This document shows, piece by piece, positions 10,107 to 19,439 of a stretch of DNA of 64,000 bases. The stretch spans positions 15,600,501-15,664,500 of the forward strand of contig NC_079886.1 of NCBI RefSeq assembly GCF_029227915.1. Direction: 5' to 3'. Source of the DNA: Hydractinia symbiolongicarpus (Eukaryota > Cnidaria > Hydrozoa > Anthoathecata > Hydractiniidae). The translations under genes were made by a program, and so were the position numbers. Below the pieces are notes generated by a model. The model searched no databases, was not told the DNA's origin, and saw only the letters and a list, made by a program, of their open reading frames with translations. The stretch's first letter is position 1. The number at the start of each line of letters is the position of its first letter.

Positions 10107-10445
10107 ATGAATAAACTTACAGATGGAGAAATTTTGGGATTGGATGATGAGGATTTACCTAATTATATAGAGTATCATATGGATGATTATTTTGATGATA
10201 CTGATGATAAGGATGATAAAGATATTATAGATTGTACTTGTGATGTGGATAAGATTAAGAGTACAATAGCATCGATATTAGTTTGTCCAAAATGTGGTGT
10301 AGTTAGTGATATTCCTGTTTATATACCTTCATACAGTGTTTTTGAACGTTGTGCATTTCGGAAAAAGTGCATACAAGAGGGATGGAAATTTCACTGTGAT
10401 TTTAAAACAGTTACTATGTATACAAGATCAAATTGTACCCGATGA
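10107..10445 (+). CDS. Acidic ORF with CxxC pair, Polinton region
   Basis: 112 codons from ATG. The N-terminal 50 residues are very acidic (EILGLDDEDLPNYIEYHMDD and a further D-rich run). They are followed by CTCD, then CPKCG and later single cysteines, suggesting a zinc-binding knuckle. I do not recognise a family. It is the first plus-strand ORF of the second Polinton region and faces the minus-strand integrase. A continuation in another frame (IKTLQDQINNTDNAF, 10447-10560) suggests that it was once longer. Confidence 0.35.
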   Translation: MNKLTDGEILGLDDEDLPNYIEYHMDDYFDDTDDKDDKDIIDCTCDVDKIKSTIASILVCPKCGVVSDIPVYIPSYSVFERCAFRKKCIQEGWKFHCDFKTVTMYTRSNCTR

Positions 10446-10685
10446 TGCGATAAAAACTTTACAGGACCAGATTAATAATACAGACAATGCATTCTTCCAT
10501 TATACCACTCAATATCCCCATACTGGAATCCTTATTAAAGAAAAACAAGTTAATATCGTATAAGAATAGCATATTTTACATTTATTTTACGTTAATGAAT
10601 CCTTCGTTTCCACATCTAACACCAGAGGATCGTCGAGTACAACAATCGAGTACAACATCTATTTACTGGCATAATTCGCCTATAC

Positions 10686-10895
10686 AATAAGTACAAACCA
10701 AATAAGAAAGAGAGCTATATAAACTACTACTTTACACTAAAAAAGATATTCCAAGCATTAGGTAGGAATGATTATGCAAAAATAATTCCGAAATTAAAAA
10801 CACAATCTAAGCAAAAGGAAATAGAAAGAATATGGGACCTAATATCTAAATATTCTAAAGGGGTTAAAGCTCTTCAAAAACAAAGGATCTCTTAG
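10686..10895 (+). CDS. Small basic ORF convergent with integrase
   Basis: An open frame reading NKYKPNKKESYINYYFTLKK, then IIPKLKTQSKQKEIERIWDL and ending KGVKALQKQRIS. Strongly basic and helical. No clear ATG at its start, so it may be the tail of an upstream frame (MNPSFPHLTPEDRRVQ at about 10595 is in another frame). It ends within a few bases of the minus-strand integrase end, a convergent arrangement. Confidence 0.25.
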   Translation, partial: NKYKPNKKESYINYYFTLKKIFQALGRNDYAKIIPKLKTQSKQKEIERIWDLISKYSKGVKALQKQRIS

Positions 10896-11502
10896 GACCA
10901 CCATCCAAATAATATAACGTTGGTTGATTACTTTTAATGTATCTATCTTTTATTTTATATACATCGTTTTCGTCTTTCACCTTTATAAATTTATCCTTCC
11001 AATTCATCGGGCTCATATAGATATCTAACATTAGTACCAACATCTAGCAATGTTTTATTATCACTTTTGATGGGCTGTGAAAATCCCTGTTTTATTAAAG
11101 TATGATTTATGGCGTCTACTGGTTTCATATCAATTAGTCTGGTTTTTTCGTCATTCAATGCACTAACTACAGTTTGCAATCTACCAACCTGTTCTCTATT
11201 ACTTTTTGATGGATCTTCAAACTCCTTATGGTATTGATAACTAAATAGTCTGTCCGCTAATGTTTTATTGAATCGTTCGACAATTCCTTGACTTCTATGC
11301 TGGCTAGGATCACCACGTTGTACTATTACATTATGCTTCTTCATAAGTTTGGTAACATCCCCATAAAACTCTTTGCCAGCATCACAAATAAATTTTTTGG
11401 GGGAATTTTAGTTCAGTATTAACATATATCCAATTAAAGGCCTCAGCGGTTTCTTTTGCGCTTTTACTAGTTAGTTGATATGCTGATTTATACCTACTAG
11501 CA
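10892..11502 (-). pseudogene. Polinton integrase, 3' part (split by BEL insertion)
   Basis: Minus strand. From the insertion point the frame gives SRYKSAYQLTSKSAKETAEA, then (after a shift in the C5 run at about 11398-11403) FICDAGKEFYGD with the second catalytic aspartate, GIVERFNKTLADRLF with the catalytic glutamate, and NVRYLYEPDELEG with a stop at 10991. A tail homologous to the 6864-7262 remnant continues one frame over to about 10892. Two frameshifts plus the insertion disable the gene. The C run is a homopolymer, so one shift could be a sequencing error. Confidence 0.7.
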
Positions 11503-11507
11503 ACATC
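11503..11507. repeat. Target site duplication, left (ACATC)
   Basis: ACATC directly precedes the left LTR TGT and matches the five bases directly after the right LTR CA. Confidence 0.9.
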
Positions 11508-11665
11508 TGTGGTTACCATATTTGTTTATATCTTCCCCAGTCCTCTAGCTGCTCTTATTATGTATTTATATTCTCGCACATGTTAGTTTAGATTTCGTTC
11601 TTTAAAAAATATAGTCACGTTTTAAAATAAAGTTTTATTTGTATCCGAATTTATCTGGAAATTCA
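11508..11665 (+). repeat. BEL 5' LTR
   Basis: 158 bp, TGTGGTTACC to GGAAATTCA, and I find no difference from the right copy. It contains an AATAAA (in AAAATAAAGTT) that may serve as polyadenylation signal in the 3' copy. Confidence 0.95.
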
Positions 11666-11666
11666 T

Positions 11667-11683
11667 TGGAGCCCTCGGAGAGA
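11667..11683 (+). other. Putative primer binding site
   Basis: TGGAGCCCTCGGAGAGA begins one base after the LTR. TGG would pair with a tRNA CCA end. The tRNA is not identified. Confidence 0.5.
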
Positions 11684-11779
11684 TACTTTGCTTATGTATC
11701 TATGGTTTTATTTAGTGGTTTTTAGTTGTCTTATTTTTATTGGTTTGGTTTAAAGTTTGGTGTTGTTTTGATTTTAAAA

Positions 11780-14700
11780 ATGGGTGATTTCGCGAAGTAC
11801 AACAAAGTTAGAAAGTCTGTTGTTAGAACTGCAAACAAATTAATTACAAGGGGAGAGACAATTATTTCGTCATATACCGATAATGTTGCAGATGTTCGTC
11901 AAATTGAGTCGATCCGTGATACTTTGATGGAAAAAATAGCGAAAGTTGCTGAACTAAACGAGTCGATTATGGATTGCTTGACAGAGCAGGATGATATCGA
12001 CAAGGAAGAAGATTCTAGTACGGAGGAAATGATGATGTTAAAGGATAAACTTCGTCTGTTTGAATCATTTTTAGAAAAACGATCAGCCAAAAAGGATTTT
12101 TCAGAAGCAGGAAGCACTTTCAGCCACAGTAAACTAATAAAATTGCCTCGCTTACATTTACAGCCCTTTGATGGGCATCCGGAAAACTGGTCGACTTTCT
12201 GGGATAGCTTTGAATGTGCCGTACACACTAATGACGATATTTCCGACGTTCAAAAAATGACCTATTTAAAAAATCTAGTAGAAGGTCCCGCTGCAAGTTG
12301 TATCGCTGGGTTTAGACTTAGCAATGAAAATTATAAAACCGTCGTTGATTTACTGAAAGAGAGATATAATAATAAACAGTTACTTATTTCAGCACATATG
12401 AAAAAATTACTGAAACTTGAACAGGCGAATAACTTAACTAACATAGAAACATTGCGTAATGTATTTGACAACGTTGAGACACAAGTGAGAAGTCTGGAAA
12501 ATTTAGATGTCACGTCTGAAAATTATGGTCCGCTATTAATACCGGTACTTATGTCGAAACTTCCAGAAGAGCTTAATTTAATTATTAGTCGTCAATTTAA
12601 CGACAAAGATTGCTGGGATATGAAGTTAGTTTTAAGAGCGTTAAAATCGGAGATCGAAGTTCGTGAGAAATCTGCATATTCTTTACAACAGCCACACGAT
12701 AACAACCCGTTTTCATCATCGGCATTACCAGTTCACTATTCACATCAATCGAACCGTGATCTTCCGCACAATCAGTATCAGAACAATCAGCATAATTATC
12801 GCAATCATCAGAATAATCAGAATAATTATAGATGCATATTTTGTGACAAATCGCATAAATCACAGCAATGCCGAATAATCACCAGGAAAAACGTGTTACG
12901 TGACAAGAAGAGATGTTTTGTTTGTTTGAAAGGTGGACATTTAGCCAAGTCTTGTTATTCTAAGATTAGTTGTTTAAAGTGTTCGGGTAGACACCATGTT
13001 GCTATTTGTGATAAGAAAAGGGACGTTGACCAAGGTCGTAGAGATAAGGATGGAACCGAACAAGAAAAACCAGAAAATGTTGCTGGTGCCACTTCGTTGG
13101 TTACAAGTTCAAATTCGCTCAACATTCCGAGTTCCGTTATGTTGCAAACCGCTAAAGTTAAAGTTGTTAATACTACTGATCCTTCAAAAATTGAGAACAC
13201 GAGAATTTTGTTCGATAACTGTTCCCAATTAAGTTACATATCGCCCGAGTTATGTGAAAAATTGCAATTAAAGGTTGTTGGTAAGCGTGAGATTTGCATC
13301 CGTATTTTTGGTAAACATTCGTTCAAAGAAACTTTAGATAGGGTGCAGTTTTCAGTGATCGGTTTAGATGGAGATAAAATCAACGTTGATTGTTATGTGA
13401 AAAATATTTGTCATCCTTTAACAGGACAGAATTTTAACGATTGTTTGAAGTATAAACACTTGAAAGACTTACGTTTAGCTGACAGTAACTGTAATAATAG
13501 AGATTTGAAGGTGGATGTCTTGTTGGGTGCTGATAATTATTGGAAATTTTTTGATGGTGGTATAGTTCGGGGTGAGGATGGGCCAGTTGCTTTAAATTCA
13601 AAGGTTGGATACATTGTAAGTGGACGCATAGGGTCGAGTGAAGGTAGTAGAAGTGCAGTCTTGGTAGCAAACGTATTGAAGATTGGGGCTGAGTTTGTCG
13701 AAGATAAGTTGGATAATCAGTTGGAAAAGTTTTGGTCCTTCGAAAACGCTGGTATCGAGGAACAACCAGCTGTTGAAAATTTTTGTGAAAATGTTAAATT
13801 CAGCGCGCAGACTAAACGTTACGAGGTGCGGCTGCCTTTTAAGGATGATCACGATGTGCTCCCTGATAATTATTGTGTTTCTTCAAAGAGACTTGAATCA
13901 TTGAGGCATAAATTGAAAAATAATCCCGAATTATTGCGTAATTATAACAGTATCCTCAAAGAACAGCTTGAACAAGGTATCATTGAAAGAGTTACCAACG
14001 ACGATTGTACCAAAAGACAAGTTCACTATTTACCACACCGACCAGTCATTCGTGATGATAAACCAAGCACCAAAGTACGCATGGTATTCGATGCAAGTTC
14101 AAAATCGGTGGGACTGTCTTCATTAAATGATTGTTTGTATGCTGGACCATCTTTAACGGAGCCTTTATATAACGTTTTATTGCGCTTTCGATCTCACAAA
14201 GTAGCCTTCATTGCTGATATCGAGAAGGCATTTTTACAAATTAGTTTACATCCAACCGATCGTGATTTTGTTCGTTTTATTTGGTTTAAAGATTTACATA
14301 ATTTATCAGAACAAAACATTGAAACTGCAGAAATTGGTATTTATAGATTGAGTAGAGTATTGTTTGGTGTAAGTTCGTCACCATTCCTCCTTAGTGCCAC
14401 TCTTATTAAGCATGCTGAATCGTTTAATCATGTTGATCCTTTGTTTGTACAGAAGTTATTGAGTTCACTTCACGTTGATGATCTAACTTCCGGTGGCGCT
14501 ACTGTTAATGCAGCACATGATTTTTACCAGAAATGTAAACAACGTCTCGCTGAAGCAAATTTCAATCTGCATAAATTTCATTCGAATTCCGAAGAGTTGG
14601 AACAATTAGTTACCAAACCCCATGTTGCTCATACCGGACATGTTACCAAAGTTCTTGGTGTTTTGTGGGATAAAAAGAAAGATTCGCTCTTATTCACATT

Positions 14701-15079
14701 CGACGACATTTTATCGTTAGCGAAGGACATACCGACAAAACGACAATTGATTAAATTTACCGCTTCCATTTATGACCCTCTTGGTCTTATTAACCCTATT
14801 GTTATGCGATTAAAAACATTGTTTCAAAAAACCTGTGTAGGTAAAATTGGTTGGGACATCGAGTTGAGTGGACAGGTTTTGGACGAGTGGCGAGTTACGT
14901 ACAATGATTTTAAAAGTTTTTCACATTTGAATGTACCACGATGTTACGATGGCGGGAATATTGTTGATGTACAATTGCATGGTTTTTCTGATGCTTCTTT
15001 GAAAGGTTACGGTGCGTGTGTTTATTTGAGGTTCGAACATGCTGATGGTAGTTTTTTTTACGAAGTTAGTGACGTCTAA
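11780..15079 (+). CDS. BEL gag-pol, 5' part (gag, protease, RT, start of RNase H)
   Basis: 1099 codons from the ATG of MGDFAKYNKVRKSV; open sequence upstream lacks an ATG. Landmarks: gag-like DUF1759 region about residues 120-300 (LHLQPFDGHPENWSTFWDSF); an N/Q/H-rich linker; three zinc knuckles about 353-410 (CIFCDKSHKSQQC, CFVCLKGGHLAKSC, CLKCSGRHHVAIC); aspartic protease near 476 with LFDNCSQLSYI in place of the usual D-S/T-G; reverse transcriptase with VRMVFDASSKS (~766), FIADIEKAFLQI (~810) and HVDDL (~897); and the first RNase H block LHGFSDASLKGYG (~1065). The frame ends early at 15079 after a T8 run at 15052-15059, while the rest of RNase H continues in another frame. Retroviral-like replication protein of a selfish element. 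Confidence 0.9.
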   Translation: MGDFAKYNKVRKSVVRTANKLITRGETIISSYTDNVADVRQIESIRDTLMEKIAKVAELNESIMDCLTEQDDIDKEEDSSTEEMMMLKDKLRLFESFLEKRSAKKDFSEAGSTFSHSKLIKLPRLHLQPFDGHPENWSTFWDSFECAVHTNDDISDVQKMTYLKNLVEGPAASCIAGFRLSNENYKTVVDLLKERYNNKQLLISAHMKKLLKLEQANNLTNIETLRNVFDNVETQVRSLENLDVTSENYGPLLIPVLMSKLPEELNLIISRQFNDKDCWDMKLVLRALKSEIEVREKSAYSLQQPHDNNPFSSSALPVHYSHQSNRDLPHNQYQNNQHNYRNHQNNQNNYRCIFCDKSHKSQQCRIITRKNVLRDKKRCFVCLKGGHLAKSCYSKISCLKCSGRHHVAICDKKRDVDQGRRDKDGTEQEKPENVAGATSLVTSSNSLNIPSSVMLQTAKVKVVNTTDPSKIENTRILFDNCSQLSYISPELCEKLQLKVVGKREICIRIFGKHSFKETLDRVQFSVIGLDGDKINVDCYVKNICHPLTGQNFNDCLKYKHLKDLRLADSNCNNRDLKVDVLLGADNYWKFFDGGIVRGEDGPVALNSKVGYIVSGRIGSSEGSRSAVLVANVLKIGAEFVEDKLDNQLEKFWSFENAGIEEQPAVENFCENVKFSAQTKRYEVRLPFKDDHDVLPDNYCVSSKRLESLRHKLKNNPELLRNYNSILKEQLEQGIIERVTNDDCTKRQVHYLPHRPVIRDDKPSTKVRMVFDASSKSVGLSSLNDCLYAGPSLTEPLYNVLLRFRSHKVAFIADIEKAFLQISLHPTDRDFVRFIWFKDLHNLSEQNIETAEIGIYRLSRVLFGVSSSPFLLSATLIKHAESFNHVDPLFVQKLLSSLHVDDLTSGGATVNAAHDFYQKCKQRLAEANFNLHKFHSNSEELEQLVTKPHVAHTGHVTKVLGVLWDKKKDSLLFTFDDILSLAKDIPTKRQLIKFTASIYDPLGLINPIVMRLKTLFQKTCVGKIGWDIELSGQVLDEWRVTYNDFKSFSHLNVPRCYDGGNIVDVQLHGFSDASLKGYGACVYLRFEHADGSFFYEVSDV

Positions 15080-17054
15080 GTCGAGAATCGCGCCAATTAA
15101 ACCGGTCACGATACCTCGATTGGAGCTGTATGGTGCAGTGATGTTAGTGAAGCTGGTGAAGTATGTTCGTGATGAGTTGAGTTTGGTTTATGATATTTCT
15201 GTGACACGGTGTTGGATTGATTCGTCTATTGTTTTATATTGGATTAAAAATGTTAATAAGAAGTATGAGGTGGTTGTCGAACGGCGAGTTGGTATCATTC
15301 GTGATTTAGTTTCACCGGACAGTTGGTTTCATGTGGAGTCAAAGGCAAATCCTGCGGATATTTTGTCGAGAGGTTGTTTGGTATCTGAGTTGGTGAACAA
15401 TAACTTATGGTTTTCAGGACCTGATTTTTTGCGCGACACTAACATCTCAGCTTCGAGTTTTAATTTCAGTAATTTCAAGGTTGATGATTCGACTTGTTTA
15501 ATTGTTGGTAACGACGAATCAGAGGAGAGCACCGAAGAAGAAATTGATTTAAATTTTATGAACATTGCACGATATTCTAATTACACACGTTTATTGCGAA
15601 TTACCGCATTGGTTTTACGATTTGTTGGAAACCTCAGAAAAAAGCGTCGTAAGGAAGAATTGGTTTTACATACATTTGTTACAAAGGACGAGCAGTTGCA
15701 TGCAGAAAAACTGTGGATTAAATATGCGCAAAAAGATATAATTCAACTTCCGAGTTACAAGCAGTTACAAAAAGATTTACGATTTCAAAATATTGATGGT
15801 ATTATTCGTTGTAAGGGACGCTTAGAAAACGCTCCTTTAGACTTTGATACTAAGTTTCCGATATTTTTACCGAAAAAAAATCCTTTAACTAGGCTAGTCA
15901 TTTTGCATTATCATGTTCAAGTTTTGCATAATGGTTTGAAAGAAACACTTAATGCCATCAGATCGAAATTTTGGATTCCAAAAGCACGAAATTACATAAA
16001 GCAGTTAATCCGACAGTGCTATTTATGTCGTTATTATGAAGGGAAATCTTATGCGTATCCTGTTTCACCAGCATTACCGAAATCACGACTATCCAATCAT
16101 CATCCGTTTAAACATACTGGTCTCGACTATGCCGGACCTTTATATGTTCGAAATGTTTATCATGGTGGAAGTATGTATAAAGCTTGGGTGTTCTTATTTA
16201 CTTGTACCAGTACCAGAGCTTTACATTTGGATTTAGTTCCTGATGCTTCGTCTTCAGGTTGTATTCGTAGTCTTCGCCGATTTTTCAGTGAACGAGGTAT
16301 TCCCTCTGAAATTATTTCTGATAATGGTAGTCAATTCATTGCCGAAGATACGCAACGATTTTCGTCAAATCGAGGAATTAAATGGCATTTTAATTTAGAA
16401 GCCGCTCCTTGGTGGGGAGGGATGTTCGAAAGACTTGTAAGATCCGTTAAACGTTGTTTAAAGAAGACTTTACACAATACCAGATTATCGTATGAAGAAC
16501 TACTGACTGTTCTAGCTGAAATTCAAGCAGTTATTAATAACAGACCGCTGACATTTTTGTATGAAAACATAGGTGAGCAACCATTAACACCTAACCATTT
16601 ATTATTTGGGAGAAAAATTAATTTGGAAGCTTCACATATTGATAGCGATGAAAATGAAAAAGATTTGTGTCAACGTTATGATCATTTGCAACGTATCATA
16701 AACCACTATTGGAATCGATGGAAATGCGAATATTTGACAGAGTTACGCGAATATCACAGAGTTGGCAAATCACGTGGTGAAACTTCTATTCGAATCAACG
16801 ATGTTGTTTTAATTGAGGAAGCAAAGCAACCGAGACAAAATTGGAAAATGGGAGTCGTTGAAGAGTTCGTACCATCACGTGACGGCAAGAAACGCGGAGC
16901 TGTCGTTAGATATGTTCTCAATGGAAACACACATACAATAAGAAGACCGATAAACAAACTTTATCCTGTTGAATTAGCGAAAGACGAAGCTGAAAAGAAA
17001 GAAGAAGTAAATATCACATTCATTGACGAAAATGATATCATAACGAACATTTAA
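15039..17054 (+). CDS. BEL pol, 3' part (RNase H, integrase)
   Basis: Open frame overlapping the end of the 5' part by about 40 bases. There is an in-frame ATG at the beginning but it lies within RNase H, so this is a continuation, not a separate gene. Blocks: SKSRIAPIKPVTIPRLEL and CWIDSSIVLYWIK (RNase H), NPADILSRG, integrase zinc-binding H2C2 (HYHVQVLHNG to CYLC, 15.91-16.03 kb), DDE core with LDYAGPLY (16.13 kb), SDNGSQF (16.32 kb) and WWGGMFERLV (16.42 kb), and a C-terminal DUF5641-like VVLIEEAKQPRQNWKMG region. All catalytic residues of the integrase are present. Confidence 0.9.
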   Translation: MLMVVFFTKLVTSKSRIAPIKPVTIPRLELYGAVMLVKLVKYVRDELSLVYDISVTRCWIDSSIVLYWIKNVNKKYEVVVERRVGIIRDLVSPDSWFHVESKANPADILSRGCLVSELVNNNLWFSGPDFLRDTNISASSFNFSNFKVDDSTCLIVGNDESEESTEEEIDLNFMNIARYSNYTRLLRITALVLRFVGNLRKKRRKEELVLHTFVTKDEQLHAEKLWIKYAQKDIIQLPSYKQLQKDLRFQNIDGIIRCKGRLENAPLDFDTKFPIFLPKKNPLTRLVILHYHVQVLHNGLKETLNAIRSKFWIPKARNYIKQLIRQCYLCRYYEGKSYAYPVSPALPKSRLSNHHPFKHTGLDYAGPLYVRNVYHGGSMYKAWVFLFTCTSTRALHLDLVPDASSSGCIRSLRRFFSERGIPSEIISDNGSQFIAEDTQRFSSNRGIKWHFNLEAAPWWGGMFERLVRSVKRCLKKTLHNTRLSYEELLTVLAEIQAVINNRPLTFLYENIGEQPLTPNHLLFGRKINLEASHIDSDENEKDLCQRYDHLQRIINHYWNRWKCEYLTELREYHRVGKSRGETSIRINDVVLIEEAKQPRQNWKMGVVEEFVPSRDGKKRGAVVRYVLNGNTHTIRRPINKLYPVELAKDEAEKKEEVNITFIDENDIITNI

Positions 17055-17143
17055 ATAAGAAACATAAAGACATTATGTTATACATTTGTTGACACTTTTA
17101 TAGTTTATCACGTATTTGTTATATATAAGATATTTAGGCAGCT

Positions 17144-17154
17144 AGGGGGGAGGA
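17144..17154 (+). other. BEL polypurine tract
   Basis: AGGGGGGAGGA abuts the TGT of the right LTR, the expected place for plus-strand primer formation. Confidence 0.7.
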
Positions 17155-17312
17155 TGTGGTTACCATATTTGTTTATATCTTCCCCAGTCCTCTAGCTGCT
17201 CTTATTATGTATTTATATTCTCGCACATGTTAGTTTAGATTTCGTTCTTTAAAAAATATAGTCACGTTTTAAAATAAAGTTTTATTTGTATCCGAATTTA
17301 TCTGGAAATTCA
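17155..17312 (+). repeat. BEL 3' LTR
   Basis: 158 bp identical to 11508-11665 by eye, followed directly by ACATC. Confidence 0.95.
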
Positions 17313-18108
17313 ACATCCACAACACAGAGAGCATACTTATATGTTTTTCTTTTGTACTTATCATGCGGAAGATACAAGATATCTACCTGATGTATATCAT
17401 TGGGTGTAGCATAAATAGAATATGAGGAATTAGGTCTCGCAACATACTTTGGTGACGGTAGATATATTTGATACAATGGCTGTTTTAGTAGCCATTTTTC
17501 TGCTTCTTCAATAGTTGTATCAGCCTTTTTAGCTAACTTACTTATCGCACTTTTACCTTTCCAGCAGCCACTATCGGGGTAGTAAATCTGATTGAATTTA
17601 TCATGCATTCTTATATTATAAGCAGTTAAAAACAGCAATTCATGGCAAGCAATACATTTTTTCTCTACCGTTTTTAAATTTTGTATTTCAACCATAATTG
17701 TTTTTTGATAATTTTCTTTGATAGTCGATTTCATTTCACGGTTTCTAATGCCATTAATTACTTCAAGCCACACACCCGGGAGTTTGCCAAATACATTTAA
17801 ATCTAAACCATCAGTTAATGATTTACTGATAAGTAGTTTGAATTTACCAATAGAAGTGGTCAACTTGTCTAATAGCTCAACGGTTTTAGCAATCTTTTTG
17901 TTATACCTTTTATAATAAAATGTTAATACAGATGATACGGGAGTTGCTATAGTTGCAACACCTGTCATGGCAGCCCCAAGAGGTATGCCAACAGCAGTAA
18001 AACTACTACCAACACCAGATACTCCTGTTAGTATAGAAACAACAGATGCTGAGATAGATACATTACTTAATCTTAAAGGATGAAGTAAAAGAAGTAACTA
18101 TTCCAGTT
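17313..18108 (-). pseudogene. Polinton integrase, 5' part (split by BEL insertion)
   Basis: Minus strand, open from about 18108. The N-terminal part is G/A/V-rich and possibly membrane-associated (SILTGVSGVGSSFTAVGIPL), followed by a lysine-rich helical region and LPGVWLEVINGIRN. Then comes an integrase-type zinc region (CIACHELLFL to YYPDSGCWKG), KWLLKQPLYQIYLPSPKYV and the first catalytic aspartate in HQVDILYLPHDKYKRKTYKY. The frame reaches the target duplication and continues in phase into the left flank at 11502, confirming that the retrotransposon split one gene. The joined N-terminal domain looks like a separate accessory ORF read through into integrase; an ATG is available at 17968. 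Confidence 0.75.
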
Positions 18109-18510
18109 GTTGTTAGAGGGTGTGTACAATAAAAACTACTTTCTTGTCATCTACTTGCTACATTGTTTTGTTTACAACCAACCAACCAATACTGCTTACT
18201 GTGCCTGTATTTATAGGTTCTCCTGCTTGGGCCTAGCCTCCCTGGTGTAAGCTCAATCAGGCAAAGTATACCAAAATTCACTTGTTAGGAACTGGGGATA
18301 GCTGGTTACCAGACTCAACTGGTGTAGACTTAACCAAAACAAAAATGGTATCCAGCTACAAAAAAAGTAGAGCAAGGTTTTACAACTGCCATATCTCACA
18401 TTGACATGTTTACTGGAGGGGAATGATCACATTGAATCATAATTAGTTTTTTGATTTTACGCGTTCATCTTTTTGTTTCCATCAAGATATTGTTTTTATT
18501 TATACAGCCC
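18109..18510. other. Non-coding gap
   Basis: No ORF or repeat structure recognised. It separates the integrase (leftward) from rightward Polinton ORFs, so it may hold divergent promoters. Confidence 0.4.
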
Positions 18511-19059
18511 TGCAGCCTTCATCAAAAGTAACAAGACCAGCATTACCTGGACCTTCATCGGAACCACCTCCACGTGAACTGCTAGAAAGCTACAAAAGTC
18601 TTTTGAATGATGTGTTGGAGGCAACTCCTGATAAAACAAAATCACAGATGTATGATACTCTGTCTCAACTGTTAGATAATCTAAAGGGAAAAATTACTAG
18701 AGAATATGAACGGATAAAAACGTGTCCAGATGATTACCTAAGGATTCCCAGAAGGAGTTTAAACTACTCCAAAACCAGAAAAAAGCTGTACAAGCAGCGC
18801 ATGGTTTACTATCATCCGAGCGGGAGGAGGAAGTAAAACGTTTATGCGAAACGAACTTAAAAGGCTAGAAAAATTTTTTAATTACTTAGCACAGAAGGCA
18901 GGTGCAGCTCCCCCTGGAATCATCGGTACGATTGTGTCCTTCTTATTCAGAGTTGCCGCAAAAGTGGTGGAATTTTTAGCCAGGCATCTATAGATCGCTA
19001 TGGCTGGCATTGTTGCTATTGTTGTAGGATACATCGGTAGGAAAGGCAAAAGATCGTAA
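18511..19059 (+). pseudogene. Polinton accessory protein, frameshifted
   Basis: Frame 1 (to 18836): TRPALPGPSSEPPPRELLES, SQLLDNLKGKITREYERI, YLRIPRRSLNYSKTRKKLYK, ending HPSGRRK. The homologous continuation sits in the next frame from 18844: MRNELKRLEKFFNYLAQKAG, then a hydrophobic GIIGTIVSFLFRVAAKVVEF, a stop at 18991-18993, and MAGIVAIVVGYIGRKGKRS to 19059. Together they describe one protein with a proline-rich start, helical middle and C-terminal membrane segments, broken once by frameshift and once by a stop. Function unknown. Confidence 0.5.
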
Positions 19060-19149
19060 AGACTTGTCCGTCAGGACGGCGCCACAAGCGATCGCATTCG
19101 TGTGTGGAATATCTACACATGAAACACTTAGCATCTGGAACTGCTTTTG

Positions 19150-19437
19150 CTATTTAAGCCAGATATAAGCGAGAATAAGTACTACTCCTGTTGTAACTAA
19201 CACAGCCTTGATATCATCGTGTGCGTAAGCTTTTGCTATTGCGCGTCGCCTGTCCTCGCTTGTCTGTGTAACAGGTACCTTTTTCAACGTCTCCGTGTGC
19301 GTTGTCTTCTTCGCAACAGCGGCATTAGTCTGCCCGTCAGGACGAAAGCACAAGCGATTAGGCTTCTTCATCTTGTTCAGATCGACTTGAACTCCACGGT
19401 TCGCCTTTGCATGTGCAATCAGGATGTTGTTGAGCAT
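19150..19437 (-). CDS. Polinton accessory protein with C-terminal membrane anchor
   Basis: 95 codons from ATG: MLNNILIAHAKANRGVQVDL, a basic middle (KKPNRLCFRPDGQ), RRRAIAKAYAHDDIKAV and a C-terminal hydrophobic helix VLVTTGVVLILAYIWL. The tail-anchor layout suggests insertion in an intracellular membrane or capsid association. The preceding minus-strand remnant (to 19836) reads toward it, so the two probably belonged to one element's late gene set. Confidence 0.45.
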   Translation of the reverse strand: MLNNILIAHAKANRGVQVDLNKMKKPNRLCFRPDGQTNAAVAKKTTHTETLKKVPVTQTSEDRRRAIAKAYAHDDIKAVLVTTGVVLILAYIWLK

Positions 19438-19439
19438 AC

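Larger units (their letters stand above)
11508..17312 (+). mobile_element. BEL/Pao LTR retrotransposon, full length
   Basis: 5805 bp bounded by two 158-bp LTRs that read identically, starting TGT and ending CA, with the 5-bp target duplication ACATC at 11503-11507 and 17313-17317. A primer-binding-like TGGAGCCCTCGGAGAGA follows the left LTR and a purine tract precedes the right LTR. Internal domains run gag, zinc knuckles, aspartic protease, reverse transcriptase, RNase H, H2C2 integrase, DDE integrase, which is the BEL/Pao order. It is inserted in the Polinton integrase gene, on the opposite strand. Identical LTRs indicate a recent insertion. Confidence 0.95.

Noticed and set aside
15045-15085. 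Programmed -1 frameshift in BEL
   Set aside because: A -1 slip at the T run leads quickly to a stop; the needed shift is +1, so a one-base indel is simpler.
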